64,000 bases of DNA from an uncultured Nitrosomonadales bacterium (GCA_913048465.1 CAJWVO010000007.1:1-64000), one strand, 5' to 3'. Shown: positions 7,328 through 16,903, counted from the first letter of the stretch. Notes: generated by a model from the letters alone, not told the origin. Numbers and translations: made by a program.

Positions 7328-9120
7328 TTATCGTCCACCTTTAGAATTGCTAAAAAAGCTTCCTGAGGGATTTCTACATTTCCGACTTGCTTCATTCTCT
7401 TTTTACCCTCTTTTTGTTTCTCAAGTAACTTTCTTTTTCTTGAAACATCTCCGCCGTAACATTTGGCAAGGACATTCTTTCGCATTGCTTTGACCGTCTC
7501 TCGCGAGATAATGTTTGCACCAATCGCAGCTTGAATAGCAACATCAAACATTTGACGTGGTATCAACTCTCTCATTTTAGCAGCTAGATCACGACCACGA
7601 AATTTACTATTTAAGCGATGCACAATTGTTGATAAGGCATCCACGCGCTCACCATTAACTAGGATATCAAGCTTCACCAAATCTGAACCTCTGAACTCAA
7701 GAAAATCATAATCCATGGACGCATAACCTCTTGAAACTGATTTAAGTTTGTCAAAAAAATCTAAGACAACTTCATTTAAAGGTATTTCATAAGTAAGCAT
7801 TACCTGCCTACCCAAATATTGCATATTTTTCTGAATACCTCTTTTTTCATTCGCCAAAGTCATAACCGGCCCTACATAGTCCTGAGGCATAAGAACATTG
7901 AGGCTAATAATGGGTTCACGAATTTCCTCAATTGTCGATAAATCTGGAAGTTTTGATGGATTTTCTATCTGTTCAACTTTGCCATTTTTTAACAATAGCT
8001 CGTAAACGACTGTTGGCGCAGTAGTAATGAGTTCCATCTCGTATTCTCGCTCAAGTCGTTCTTGGATGATATCCATGTGGAGCAAGCCAAGAAAACCGCA
8101 ACGAAAACCAAAGCCTAGGGCGCTTGAGTTTTCTGGCTCGAAATTTAAGGATGAATCGTTTAAGCTTAATTTTTCAAGAGAAGTTCTTAAAGCCTCAAAC
8201 TGATTAGATTCCACGGGATATAAACCTGCAAAGACTTGTGGCTTAATCTCACGAAAACCAGGTAGTGGCTTTTTTGCTGGACTTTGAGTCCCTGTAATCG
8301 TATCCCCTACTTTGGCTGTTGCTAATTCTTTTATACCTGCAATAACAAATCCCACTTCACCCGCCACCAATTTGTCCTGAATAAGAGGCTTTGGAGTAAA
8401 AATACCAATCTGATCAGCAGCATAATTTCTTCCAGAAGACATTAAGGTAATTTTGTCTTTAGTTGATAAAGTACCTTCAGCGATTCTAACTAGCATGACC
8501 ACGCCAACATAATTGTCAAACCATGCATCAATAATTAATGCTTGCAGAGGGTTGTTTGGGTCTCCCTTTGGTGCTGGGACAAAACTAACAATCTTCTCTA
8601 GGATGTCAGGAATACCCAACCCTGTTTTAGCGGAGCAAGGGATGGCGTCACTTGCATCAATACCAATAACATCCTCAATTTCAGTTTTAACACGCTCCGG
8701 ATCAGCTGAAGCTAAATCAATTTTATTTAATACGGTAAACACCTCGACGTTTTGATCTAAGGCTGTATAGCAATTGGCTACTGTCTGCGCCTCCACTCCT
8801 TGTGAGGCGTCAACAACCAACAAACCACCCTCACATGCAGCTAATGAGCGGCTAACTTCATACGTAAAGTCAACATGCCCAGGGGTGTCGATTAAATTCA
8901 AGATATAGTCTTGATTATCTTTTGCTTTATATTTTAATGTAACCGTCTGGGCTTTAATCGTAATGCCACGCTCACGCTCAAGATCCATAGAATCTAAAAC
9001 TTGATCATCCATTTCTCTGTCAGCTAACCCGCCGCATGACTGAATTAATCGATCAGCTAAAGTCGATTTACCATGATCAATATGGGCGATTATTGAAAAA
9101 TTTCTTATATTTTTTTGCAT
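7324..9120 (-). CDS. lepA: Elongation factor 4 (LepA)
   Basis: Ribosome-binding translational GTPase that can back-translocate ribosomes and assists 30S biogenesis. The 598-residue protein has G1 AHIDHGKS (12-19), G3 DTPGH, G4 NKID, EF-G-like domains II, III and V, and the LepA-specific C-terminal domain including the [11 protein letters not shown] region, the [18 protein letters not shown] basic tail. Length is normal. It starts after a probable terminator that separates it from mucD, so it heads the lepA-lepB-rnc-era-recO-pdxJ-acpS-tcdA run. Confidence 0.97.
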   Translation of the reverse strand: MQKNIRNFSIIAHIDHGKSTLADRLIQSCGGLADREMDDQVLDSMDLERERGITIKAQTVTLKYKAKDNQDYILNLIDTPGHVDFTYEVSRSLAACEGGLLVVDASQGVEAQTVANCYTALDQNVEVFTVLNKIDLASADPERVKTEIEDVIGIDASDAIPCSAKTGLGIPDILEKIVSFVPAPKGDPNNPLQALIIDAWFDNYVGVVMLVRIAEGTLSTKDKITLMSSGRNYAADQIGIFTPKPLIQDKLVAGEVGFVIAGIKELATAKVGDTITGTQSPAKKPLPGFREIKPQVFAGLYPVESNQFEALRTSLEKLSLNDSSLNFEPENSSALGFGFRCGFLGLLHMDIIQERLEREYEMELITTAPTVVYELLLKNGKVEQIENPSKLPDLSTIEEIREPIISLNVLMPQDYVGPVMTLANEKRGIQKNMQYLGRQVMLTYEIPLNEVVLDFFDKLKSVSRGYASMDYDFLEFRGSDLVKLDILVNGERVDALSTIVHRLNSKFRGRDLAAKMRELIPRQMFDVAIQAAIGANIISRETVKAMRKNVLAKCYGGDVSRKRKLLEKQKEGKKRMKQVGNVEIPQEAFLAILKVDDK

Positions 9121-9145
9121 GAATGGCTCTTACATTAAATAAAGA

Positions 9146-9163
9146 AAGGCGCCAAAGCGCCTT
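9146..9163 (-). terminator. Probable rho-independent terminator after mucD
   Basis: The minus-strand RNA folds as AAGGCGC-TTTG-GCGCCTT, a 7-bp GC-rich stem with a 4-nt loop, followed by TCTTTATTT. It lies 31 nt after the mucD stop and 26 nt before lepA. The U-tract is interrupted, so termination may be partial, allowing read-through from the envelope-stress operon into lepA. Confidence 0.55.
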
Positions 9164-9193
9164 CCGTCCAACGTGATTCTACCTGATCCAAAT

Positions 9194-10600
9194 TTAATTG
9201 GTTATTTTTATTGGGACATACAGAGTGTCACCATTTCTGTATATCAATAAGGCAATTGTTTTTCCTTTTTTAACTTTTTTTAGGTCTTGGTTAAACGATT
9301 GAACTGAACTGACTGGATTATTATTTAAACCCAATATCACATCACCTTTTCTTATACCTGCGTTTAAAGCGACATCAGCGACATCTAATACAAGCACACC
9401 TGCATTCTCTTTAATTTGTTTCTTCTGTTGAGGCGTTAAGTCTTTAACAGTTAGACCAATTCTATTTTTTTGAGTTTGTTCATTATTTTTTCTGGCAACC
9501 ACCATATCTTCAGTTGGCATTTCACCAATGGTAATCTCCAGCTGCTTTTCTTTACCCTGTCTTAAAATATTTACAGGAATTTTTGACCCTGGTTTAGTGG
9601 AAGATACAAATTTTGGCAAATCAGATGAAATTTTTATGTCATTCTCACCAAATTTTAAAATTACATCTCCAGGTTTTAAGCCACCTTTGTCTGCAGGAGA
9701 TTCTTTTTCTACACCAGCAACTAAAGCACCCTGGGTAGATTTCATATTGAACGATTCTGACAATTCTTTACTGATTTCTTGAATGGCAATTCCTAACCAA
9801 CCTCGAGATACTTTACCATCTGACTCCAGCTGTTCCGCCACATTAATAGCAACATCAATTGGAATTGCAAATGATAATCCCATATAACCACCAGTTCTGG
9901 AATATATTTGGGAGTTAATACCAACCACTTCTCCTGAAGTATTGAATAATGGCCCTCCAGAATTTCCTGGATTAATTGCCACATCAGTTTGTATAAATGG
10001 AACATAGTTTTCTTGAGGAAGATTTCTACCCAGCGCACTTACCACGCCAACGGTCATAGTACTCTCCAAACCAAAAGGGGACCCAATTGCAGCAACCCAT
10101 TCGCCAACTTTCAATTTACCTGGATCACCGATTTTAACTTGTGGCAAATTATCTGCTTTGATTTTTAGAACAGCGACATCCGTTCTCTTATCAACACCCA
10201 AAACTTCAGCTTGGATTTCTTTTTGGTCGTTTAGTTTGACTATGACAGTATCAGCATCATTCACCACATGAGCATTAGTAATAACAATGCCTTTGGAGTC
10301 AATAATAAAACCTGAGCCAGTTCCCATCACTTGCTTTTCACGAGGTGCATTTCCATTTGGGGGCATGCCTGGTAATCCTGGAATGCCAAATCTTTTAAAA
10401 AATTCTTGCAACTGTTCATCGTATGGAAACGGTGGCGTGTTGCCTGATGTAGTAGTCGCATTTTTTATTGATGTAATATTGACGACAGTTTTTCCTTGAG
10501 TTTCAGCCAGCTCAGTAAAATCTGGAAGTGCCACAGCAAATACAAAAGCTGGAATAAGAAAAGTAATAAATAAGAGACCAATAAATTTATTTAATTGCAT
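9194..10600 (-). CDS. mucD: Periplasmic DegP/MucD-type serine protease
   Basis: HtrA-family protease/chaperone degrading misfolded envelope proteins. With the ATG at 10600 it is 468 residues: a Sec signal peptide (about 1-22), trypsin-like domain with His110 (TNAHVV), Asp141 (RTDVAVLK) and Ser214 (GNSGGPL), then two PDZ domains (about 255-340 and 370-465). In-frame GTG/ATG codons at 10612 and 10609 are possible starts but would add residues before the signal peptide; a GGAG lies 11 nt before 10600. As the last gene after rpoE-rseABC it matches Pseudomonas algU-mucABCD. Confidence 0.94.
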   Translation of the reverse strand: MQLNKFIGLLFITFLIPAFVFAVALPDFTELAETQGKTVVNITSIKNATTTSGNTPPFPYDEQLQEFFKRFGIPGLPGMPPNGNAPREKQVMGTGSGFIIDSKGIVITNAHVVNDADTVIVKLNDQKEIQAEVLGVDKRTDVAVLKIKADNLPQVKIGDPGKLKVGEWVAAIGSPFGLESTMTVGVVSALGRNLPQENYVPFIQTDVAINPGNSGGPLFNTSGEVVGINSQIYSRTGGYMGLSFAIPIDVAINVAEQLESDGKVSRGWLGIAIQEISKELSESFNMKSTQGALVAGVEKESPADKGGLKPGDVILKFGENDIKISSDLPKFVSSTKPGSKIPVNILRQGKEKQLEITIGEMPTEDMVVARKNNEQTQKNRIGLTVKDLTPQQKKQIKENAGVLVLDVADVALNAGIRKGDVILGLNNNPVSSVQSFNQDLKKVKKGKTIALLIYRNGDTLYVPIKITN

Positions 10601-10625
10601 AAATACCATCACTCCATGTAATTGA

Positions 10626-11045
10626 TTAAATTTTACTCACAGTAATATCTATTTCAGCATTCATTGATCTCAAAACATAGCGACTCAACATAAGACCAGT
10701 AAAAAAACCTAATACCAAACTAAAAATTGAGATTTGAATGTTATTACCAAATATATATTGGGCTAATGCTAGAAAAATCAATACCGAAAGTAAAGGAATG
10801 AAATAAATAATTAATGAAATCCTCAATAATTTTTTTTCATCATAATGCATCTCTACAATATCGCCTTTTGTAAATTTGTCTTGTGTATTGATTTGAATTT
10901 TATTTTTTTTATGGTTCAGTAACTTTCCCCACAGTGAATTTCCACAGCCTTGGGTTTGTCCGCAAAGACCGCATGGTTTATCACGGTAGGACTCAACCGA
11001 TATTTTATTCATGGAAACATCAACGACAATTCCTTTATCGCTCAT
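10626..11045 (-). CDS. rseC: RseC/MucC-family membrane protein
   Basis: Inner-membrane protein of the RseC/MucC family, linked to sigma-E control and, in E. coli, to reduction of the SoxR Fe-S cluster with the Rsx complex. The 139-residue protein has an N-terminal cysteine cluster CGLCGQTQGCG (about 21-31), a soluble beta-rich segment, two membrane helices (about 77-95 and 101-122), and a short cytoplasmic tail. It overlaps the rseB stop by one base (TAATG). The precise role in this organism is unknown. Confidence 0.88.
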   Translation of the reverse strand: MSDKGIVVDVSMNKISVESYRDKPCGLCGQTQGCGNSLWGKLLNHKKNKIQINTQDKFTKGDIVEMHYDEKKLLRISLIIYFIPLLSVLIFLALAQYIFGNNIQISIFSLVLGFFTGLMLSRYVLRSMNAEIDITVSKI

Positions 11046-11989
11046 TAATTCAATTTAACTTTATCAGTGATATAGGAAAGTGTTTGCATAGGAACTGAGC
11101 CAACAGCTAAAATTTGATAACCCTTTTTATATTCAGCATGAATATTACTAGAGCCTCTTTTCGATGACCCTACTTGAGGCTTTTGATTCTTCGCTACGGG
11201 GTGAATAAATATTGAAATGTACGAAAGGCCATCAGAGTATATGATCTGATGCGCTATCGCGTTAAGTCCTGCGTACCTTTTAGCGCTATAACTAACCTCT
11301 TCAAAACCCCTAGGAAGATCATTAATTGTCCAAAACTTTCTTACAGTCTCTTCAATATTTTTATTTTCATTGATGCTGTAAGTTTTATCAATGTTCATAT
11401 TAGGTCTGAACCAGCTAATATCCTGACTTTTAAGAAATTCTATATTCGCAAAAGAGATATTTTCAACCACATTTTTATTATTATCGATCACCATCATCTT
11501 TAGAGGCAAATGAGACTTTTTATCCAACCAAAGATGATAGTTGTATCTGTTCTCGTCTATAGGAGATAACACCAACATTTGTGTTGCTCTTCCTGCAACT
11601 CTAAAGTCACCTCCATCTCCAATTGAATAACTATCTTTTAATTTATCTAAATTAGATGGAAATATATTGGGGAAGAGATGAGCACCCTTCTTTTTTTTAA
11701 TTAAAATCTTTTTTTGATCATTATCATAGATAACTGCATCTGCTTCATGCATCAAGAGAAGATTGTCTGCACCATCAATCTTTTCAATTTTTAAAAATTC
11801 TTCACCCTCGTGGTTCACATGAATCATTTTGGTTGATTGAATGTCTTGATTTGAGTCGGTTGTATTAATAATTCCAGAATAATTAAGATCGTGACTAGCC
11901 TTTGAGGCTTCACTAATTTTTAACCACAACTCATTTGATGATGCCGCTCCTGATAAAAAGAGGCAAATTAGTAACAGCAGTCTAAACAT
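11045..11989 (-). CDS. rseB: Sigma-E regulator RseB/MucB, periplasmic
   Basis: Periplasmic protein that binds the anti-sigma factor RseA and shields it from proteolysis until mislocalised lipoproteins or LPS intermediates release it. The 314-residue protein has a Sec signal peptide (about 1-18) and the two-domain RseB fold, an N-terminal LolA-like domain (about 20-190) and a smaller C-terminal domain (about 205-305). It starts 3 nt after rseA and overlaps rseC by one base. Confidence 0.92.
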   Translation of the reverse strand: MFRLLLLICLFLSGAASSNELWLKISEASKASHDLNYSGIINTTDSNQDIQSTKMIHVNHEGEEFLKIEKIDGADNLLLMHEADAVIYDNDQKKILIKKKKGAHLFPNIFPSNLDKLKDSYSIGDGGDFRVAGRATQMLVLSPIDENRYNYHLWLDKKSHLPLKMMVIDNNKNVVENISFANIEFLKSQDISWFRPNMNIDKTYSINENKNIEETVRKFWTINDLPRGFEEVSYSAKRYAGLNAIAHQIIYSDGLSYISIFIHPVAKNQKPQVGSSKRGSSNIHAEYKKGYQILAVGSVPMQTLSYITDKVKLN

Positions 11990-11992
11990 AAT

Positions 11993-12460
11993 CTATATAT
12001 TAGGCTGATAGCCTGCTTCTAAAAAATAATTAGGATTTCTTGTTGTCGTTGAAAAATGATCTTCAATAATCTCTTGTGAAATCGAGTCAGCTGCTAAAAA
12101 ATCACTGGAGCTTGATGATCCAGTATTTGAGAAGTTATTGACTGCCCATGAAATAGCAAAAGCAGCAATCAAACCCAGAACAAAAACTAATAAATATTTT
12201 CTGTAATCAACCGTAGCAGTTGATAGATTATTGTTGAAGAATCCATTGTTAAATTGCGTTGGCTCATCCTGGATCTTAGACATAATCATATCTGTTAAAT
12301 CTGGATTGACATCATAATAATCATTTCGCATAACATCGCTTATCATTTTGTAAGTTCTGTAACTTGACAAGGCTGATGAGTTTTTGAGCTCATTCAGACC
12401 ATGGTCAAGATCCTTGCCTCTTAATTCGTTATCAATAATTGATGAAATGTTTTCTGACAT
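11993..12460 (-). CDS. rseA: Anti-sigma-E factor RseA/MucA
   Basis: Single-pass inner-membrane anti-sigma factor: the cytoplasmic N-terminus sequesters RpoE and the periplasmic C-terminus is bound by RseB. The 155-residue protein has an N-terminal anti-sigma domain (about 1-75; ISSIIDNELRG start), one membrane helix (about 89-112), and a short periplasmic tail. The tail is shorter than in E. coli RseA (216 aa), so the RseB contact surface may be reduced. It lies 30 nt downstream of rpoE in the same operon. Confidence 0.88.
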   Translation of the reverse strand: MSENISSIIDNELRGKDLDHGLNELKNSSALSSYRTYKMISDVMRNDYYDVNPDLTDMIMSKIQDEPTQFNNGFFNNNLSTATVDYRKYLLVFVLGLIAAFAISWAVNNFSNTGSSSSSDFLAADSISQEIIEDHFSTTTRNPNYFLEAGYQPNI

Positions 12461-12490
12461 ACCTAACTACTTCCTAAAAAAATATTATTG

Positions 12491-13105
12491 CTACCATCGT
12501 TTATTCGATGTTTCAATTAGTGGTTTTAATTTTTCCGCAATTGATTCACGGGCCCTAAATATTCTTGAACGCACTGTCCCTATAGGACAATCCATGATCT
12601 CTGCGATTTCCTCGTAACTTAACCCATCCATCTCTCGAAGTGTAATCGCAGACCTTAGCTCTTCAGGTAAATGTTCTATCGTTTCATTTACGGTCTGGGC
12701 AATTTCTTTAGTCATCATTGAACTTTCAGGTGTCTCATATGACCTTAAATCTGAAGCCTCATCAAAGTTTTCAATATCTTCTATCTCCACCTCATTCATG
12801 GCTTTCGGACGACGGCCAAGTGACATTAAGTGGTTTTTCGCTGTATTCACACCTATTCTATAGAGCCAGGTGTAGAAAGCACTATCACCGCGGAAATTAT
12901 TAATAGCTCGGTAAGCTTTGATAAATGAATCCTGAACAATATCCTCAATCTCAGATTGGTCACGAACCATCCTCGATAGTAAACGATATAATTTTTTGTG
13001 GTATTTTTCTACGAGTACACCAAAGGCTTGTTTGTCACCTTTTTGTGACTTTTCAACGAGTTTTTGATCTATTTCACGCTCCGGATTTTTCGGAGGAAAG
13101 TTCAT
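12491..13105 (-). CDS. rpoE: RNA polymerase sigma-E factor RpoE/AlgU
   Basis: ECF sigma factor for envelope stress. With the ATG at 13105 it has 204 residues: region 2 with AFGVLVEKYHKKLYRLLSRM and YTWLYRIGVNTAKNHL, and region 4 with MDGLSYEEIAEIMDCPIGTV plus RSRIFRARE. The acidic linker EVEIEDIENFDEAS is typical of RpoE. The frame stays open upstream; another ATG at 13180 has a better AAAGG ribosome site and would add 25 residues without family similarity. Family length (about 191-204) favours 13105. It is divergent from nadB, as in E. coli. Confidence 0.92.
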   Translation of the reverse strand: MNFPPKNPEREIDQKLVEKSQKGDKQAFGVLVEKYHKKLYRLLSRMVRDQSEIEDIVQDSFIKAYRAINNFRGDSAFYTWLYRIGVNTAKNHLMSLGRRPKAMNEVEIEDIENFDEASDLRSYETPESSMMTKEIAQTVNETIEHLPEELRSAITLREMDGLSYEEIAEIMDCPIGTVRSRIFRARESIAEKLKPLIETSNKRW

Positions 13106-13135
13106 ATTTTCTTTATTTTGTGTGTCAGGTTTTTC

Positions 13136-13164
13136 ACTGTACACTCTTCTTGTAGATTCAACAA
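13136..13164 (-). promoter_or_regulatory. Candidate sigma70-type promoter of rpoE
   Basis: Minus strand TTGTTG (13159-13164), 17-bp spacer, TACAGT (13136-13141). Each hexamer matches only three to four of six consensus positions. It would place the start about 25 nt before the 13105 ATG and would exclude the alternative rpoE start at 13180. I found no convincing sigma-E-type autoregulatory promoter in the rpoE-nadB gap. Confidence 0.3.
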
Positions 13165-13238
13165 CTTTTAAATTACGCATATTTAGCCTTTCCATAATTA
13201 AATGGATAGACGAGAGCGAAAAAGGTTCAACAATTTCA

Positions 13239-14810
13239 ATGAAATTTGACGTATTAATTATAGGTGGAGGTCTTGCCGGCCTAGCCACCGCAATAAAGTT
13301 TGATAAAGCTGTCACGGTAGCGCTAATAATCAAAAAAAATTTTTCAAACAGTTCTAGTCACTGGGCGCAAGGAGGTGTTGCTGGAGTACTTAATAAAGAT
13401 GATAAATTGGAGCTTCATGAACAAGACACACTTGTTGCAGGAGCTGGGCTTTGTAATAAAGATGCCGTTAAATTTGTAGTTGAAAATAGTGAGCAGTCTA
13501 TCCAATGGTTAATTGATCAAGGCATTGAATTCACCAAAACCAAGGATAATCAATCACTTCATCTTACCAAAGAAGGTGGGCACTCGTTAAATCGTATAGC
13601 CCATGTTGCTGACTTCACCGGTAAGGCCATTCAAGAAAAATTAATTGAACAAGTTAATGCGAAAAAAAATATTACCGTTTTTGAAAACCATACGGCTGTC
13701 GATTTAATAACAAACAGAAAAATTAATCAAAAAAATTCAACCAATAAATGTTTAGGCGCTTATATTCTTAACAATCAAACTGGCCAAGTTATCTCCATAT
13801 CATCAAAAAAAACAGTGTTAGCATCGGGTGGAGTATCAAAAGCCTATCTTTATACTACTAATCCACCAGTAAGCACCGGTGATGGTATTGCGATGGCTTG
13901 GCGTGCTGGATGTGAAATAAAAAATATGGAATTTATTCAATTTCACCCCACCTGTTTATTTCATCCAATGGAAAGATCGTTTCTGATTTCAGAGACCTTG
14001 AGAGGCGAAGGTGGAGTATTAAAACTGCCTAATAAAGAAAAATTTATGCATAAATACCACCCATTAGCCGACTTGGCTCCAAGAGATATTGTTGCTCGAG
14101 CTATTGATAATGAAATGAAGCAACATGGCTTAGAGTATGTATTACTTGACATCACGATGCTTGATGCTGATTTTATAAAAAAACGTTTTCCTAATATTTA
14201 TGACCATTGCTACAAACTGGGTATCGACATTACTCAAGAGGCTATTCCTGTTGTCCCTGCTGCCCACTATACTTGTGGGGGTGTCACAACAGATCTTGAT
14301 GCAAAAACAACCATTAATGGATTGTATGCAGTTGGTGAGACTGCATGTACTGGACTTCATGGAGCGAATCGTCTTGCAAGCAATTCACTCCTCGAGTGCC
14401 TCGTTTTTTCATCTGCAGCAGTAGAGCATATTTCAAATTGCTTGAATGAATCAAACAATGAGGTACTACCTTCATGGGACGAAAGTCGGGTTAGAAACCC
14501 TGATGAGGCGGTCATGATTTTGCAGACATGGAATGAATTAAGAAGATTCATGTGGAATTATGTAGGCATTGTCAGAACCAATCAAAGATTAAAAAGAGCC
14601 TTTGATCGCATTGAGATTTTAAAGGATGAAATACAACACTATTACAAAAACTTTATCATCAGCCCTGATTTGCTGGAGTTGAGAAATCTTCTGCAAGTAT
14701 CAGAACTGATCATTCTTTCTGCGTTAGCAAGAAAAGAAAGTCGTGGGTTACACTTCAGTAAAGATTTTCCTGAAAAACTAGATCACGCAGAAGATACAGT
14801 GCTAGGATAA
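13239..14810 (+). CDS. nadB: L-aspartate oxidase NadB
   Basis: FAD-dependent oxidation of L-aspartate to iminoaspartate, the first step of de novo NAD synthesis. With the ATG at 13239 the protein has 523 residues. It has the Rossmann dinucleotide motif IIGGGLAGLATA (about 6-17), SSHWAQGGVAG (about 39-49), the FAD/substrate region HPTCL and SETLRGEGG, and HGANRLASNSLLECLVF near residue 375. The frame is open upstream, overlapping rpoE, but the flavoprotein motif fixes the start. nadA and nadC are not in the window. Confidence 0.96.
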   Translation: MKFDVLIIGGGLAGLATAIKFDKAVTVALIIKKNFSNSSSHWAQGGVAGVLNKDDKLELHEQDTLVAGAGLCNKDAVKFVVENSEQSIQWLIDQGIEFTKTKDNQSLHLTKEGGHSLNRIAHVADFTGKAIQEKLIEQVNAKKNITVFENHTAVDLITNRKINQKNSTNKCLGAYILNNQTGQVISISSKKTVLASGGVSKAYLYTTNPPVSTGDGIAMAWRAGCEIKNMEFIQFHPTCLFHPMERSFLISETLRGEGGVLKLPNKEKFMHKYHPLADLAPRDIVARAIDNEMKQHGLEYVLLDITMLDADFIKKRFPNIYDHCYKLGIDITQEAIPVVPAAHYTCGGVTTDLDAKTTINGLYAVGETACTGLHGANRLASNSLLECLVFSSAAVEHISNCLNESNNEVLPSWDESRVRNPDEAVMILQTWNELRRFMWNYVGIVRTNQRLKRAFDRIEILKDEIQHYYKNFIISPDLLELRNLLQVSELIILSALARKESRGLHFSKDFPEKLDHAEDTVLG

Positions 14811-14834
14811 GAGTGAATTATTAATGGAAATATT

Positions 14835-15317
14835 ATGAAAATATCAATGAATACAGTGGTAACAATTGACTTTGAATTGAAAGACAGCGATGGTCAAACT
14901 CTTGAAAAAAGCAATCAACCAATTTCTTATCTGCATGGAGGTTTTGATAATATTTTCCCAAAAATTGAAGAATCATTACATGGCAAGGACAAAGGGGACA
15001 CTGTTGAAGTCACACTAGAACCAAAAGATGCCTTTGGTGATTATGATGAAAGCCTTGTGAATATTGAATCAGCAGATAAATTTCCAGAAAAAAATATAAA
15101 GGTTGGAATGCAATTTGAAGGAGAGGATGAGTCGGGTGAGGTCATGGTTTTTACAGTGACTGACGTTGCTGACGGAAAAGTTGTCATTGATGGCAACCAT
15201 CCTTGGGCAGGACAGAGGGTCTTATTTAAAGCTACAGTTATTGACGTAAGATCTGCCAATCAAGAAGAGATTGAGCATAAACATGTGCATGGGCCTGGTA
15301 GACACCACCATCACTGA
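14835..15317 (+). CDS. slyD: FKBP-type peptidyl-prolyl isomerase SlyD
   Basis: Cytosolic prolyl isomerase and metallochaperone of the SlyD family. The 160-residue protein has the split FKBP domain (about 1-68 and 125-140) with the inserted chaperone flap between, including FGDYDESLV. A histidine-rich tail, HKHVHGPGRHHHH, ends the protein; it is much shorter and has fewer cysteines than the E. coli metal-binding tail. Metal (nickel) binding is likely but inferred. It converges on suhB and the two reading frames overlap by 7 nt. Confidence 0.92.
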   Translation: MKISMNTVVTIDFELKDSDGQTLEKSNQPISYLHGGFDNIFPKIEESLHGKDKGDTVEVTLEPKDAFGDYDESLVNIESADKFPEKNIKVGMQFEGEDESGEVMVFTVTDVADGKVVIDGNHPWAGQRVLFKATVIDVRSANQEEIEHKHVHGPGRHHHH

Positions 15318-16114
15318 TTTCTTAACTTTTCACTCATATTTTTTTGAATAATTTTTATAAAGTCACTGTAGATCTTTGCGTTAGCAGCGATAATATTTCC
15401 GGTCTTCATCCAAGCCTGTTTTTCATTAAAATCTGAGACAATTCCACCAGCTTCTTTAACCAGTAAGCCGCCCGCAGCAATATCCCATTTGGATAGACCA
15501 ATTTCCCAGAAACCATCAAACCATCCAGCCGCAACATAAGCTAAATCAAGGGCAGCTGAACCTGGTCGCCTCAGGCCAGAAGTATTAGTAATCATCTCTT
15601 CAAACATTTTTAAATAGCAAGGTAAGTGAGCAAAGTCTCTGAATGGAAAACCGGTGCCTATAATGGATTCTTTTAACTTTGCTTTTTTTGAAACACGGAT
15701 ACGCTTATCATTCAAGTATGCACCGGCTCCTTTAGTTGCGGTAAATAAATCATTACGATTTGGATCATATATCACTGCATGAGTTATGTCGCCCTTGTGC
15801 ATTAACGCAATGGATATGCAATATTGTGGAAACTGATGTAAAAAGTTGGTGGTTCCGTCCAGTGGATCGATTATCCAAATGTAATCAGCATCTTTATCTG
15901 AAAATCCAGATTCCTCACCTAAAAAACCATGGGTTGGGTAAGCCGTTTTTAGAATGTTAATGATTGCTTCCTCAGAGGCAACATCAACTTCAGAAACAAA
16001 ATCATTTGCAGATTTATTTTTTATAGTTAGTTGGTCGATATCTTCGGCTGCCCGTAATATAATAGAGCCTGCCTGACGTGCTGCCTTAACAGCAGTATTG
16101 AGCATAGGGTGCAT
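15311..16114 (-). CDS. suhB: Inositol-1-monophosphatase family protein SuhB
   Basis: Mg-dependent phosphatase of the IMPase family; in E. coli SuhB also joins the rRNA transcription antitermination complex. The 267-residue protein carries GEESG (metal-binding Glu), the signature DPLDGTTNFLHQFP (about 83-96) and the second motif WDIAAGGLL (about 213-221). Length matches E. coli SuhB. It is divergent from trmJ and convergent with slyD. In a genome with a boxA-driven rrn operon an antitermination role is plausible but not shown by sequence alone. Confidence 0.93.
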   Translation of the reverse strand: MHPMLNTAVKAARQAGSIILRAAEDIDQLTIKNKSANDFVSEVDVASEEAIINILKTAYPTHGFLGEESGFSDKDADYIWIIDPLDGTTNFLHQFPQYCISIALMHKGDITHAVIYDPNRNDLFTATKGAGAYLNDKRIRVSKKAKLKESIIGTGFPFRDFAHLPCYLKMFEEMITNTSGLRRPGSAALDLAYVAAGWFDGFWEIGLSKWDIAAGGLLVKEAGGIVSDFNEKQAWMKTGNIIAANAKIYSDFIKIIQKNMSEKLRNQ

Positions 16115-16171
16115 TTATTTACCGTTTATTTAATTAAATTATTCAAACTTGTGCCATTTTAAAGGATTTCC

Positions 16172-16903
16172 ATGAATTCAAAAAATGATATTTTTAAAAA
16201 TATTAAATTTGTCTTGTCACACACAAGTCATCCAGGAAATATAGGGTCATCAGCAAGGGCGATTAAGACAATGGGGTTTGCTCAATTATCCCTAATAAAT
16301 CCTGAGAAATTTCCACATGAGGATGCGGATGCACTCGCATCAGGTGCTAGGGATTTTATGCAACATGCACAAGTTGGCAGCAGCCTCGAAGAGGTTACAG
16401 CTGATTGTAATGTTTTAATTGGTTTTACAGCTCGTAAAAGAGAGCTCACCCAAGAGCACCTCTCCATTGAAGAAATTGCTCAGAAAATTATTGAATTAAA
16501 AAATAATAAATTTGCCCTTCTTTTTGGCAATGAGACATCTGGATTGAAAAATGAAGAAATACAACACTGCCATTATTTAGCATATATAGACGCTAATAAG
16601 GAATACTCTTCTCTTAACCTATCTCAGGCAGTTCAAGTCACTGCATATGAGTTGAGAAAAAATTTTAATAAGAAAGAATTTGATCTAGCGATTAAAGAGA
16701 AAAAGCTAGCTACCTTTGAGGAACAAAACGGTTTCTACGAGCATCTGGAATCAACTCTAAATGAGCTTGGATTTCTTGAGAAAATTCAAGGCAAAAGATT
16801 AATGCATAGACTTCGTCTGATGTTTAATAGAATCCAGATGGATGAAGATGAAGTAAATATTTTAAGAGGAATTTTGAATCAAATTAGTAAAAAAATTGAT
16901 TAA
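16172..16903 (+). CDS. trmJ: tRNA (cytidine/uridine-2'-O-)-methyltransferase TrmJ
   Basis: SPOUT-fold SAM-dependent enzyme that 2'-O-methylates position 32 of tRNAs. The 243-residue protein has the N-terminal motif SHPGNIGSSARAIKTMG (about 19-35), FGNETSGL (motif 2, about 117-124) and SSLNLSQAVQVTAYEL (motif 3, about 145-160), which form the knotted SAM site. The C-terminal helical extension is TrmJ-like. An AAAGGA ribosome site precedes the ATG. It lies upstream of cysE and the isc cluster, as in several proteobacteria. Confidence 0.93.
   Translation: MNSKNDIFKNIKFVLSHTSHPGNIGSSARAIKTMGFAQLSLINPEKFPHEDADALASGARDFMQHAQVGSSLEEVTADCNVLIGFTARKRELTQEHLSIEEIAQKIIELKNNKFALLFGNETSGLKNEEIQHCHYLAYIDANKEYSSLNLSQAVQVTAYELRKNFNKKEFDLAIKEKKLATFEEQNGFYEHLESTLNELGFLEKIQGKRLMHRLRLMFNRIQMDEDEVNILRGILNQISKKID

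Noticed and set aside
13181-13240. Possible sigma-E promoter upstream of rpoE (GAACCT on the minus strand)
   Set aside because: The -10-like TCTA lies only 12 bp away; sigma-E promoters need about 16-17.
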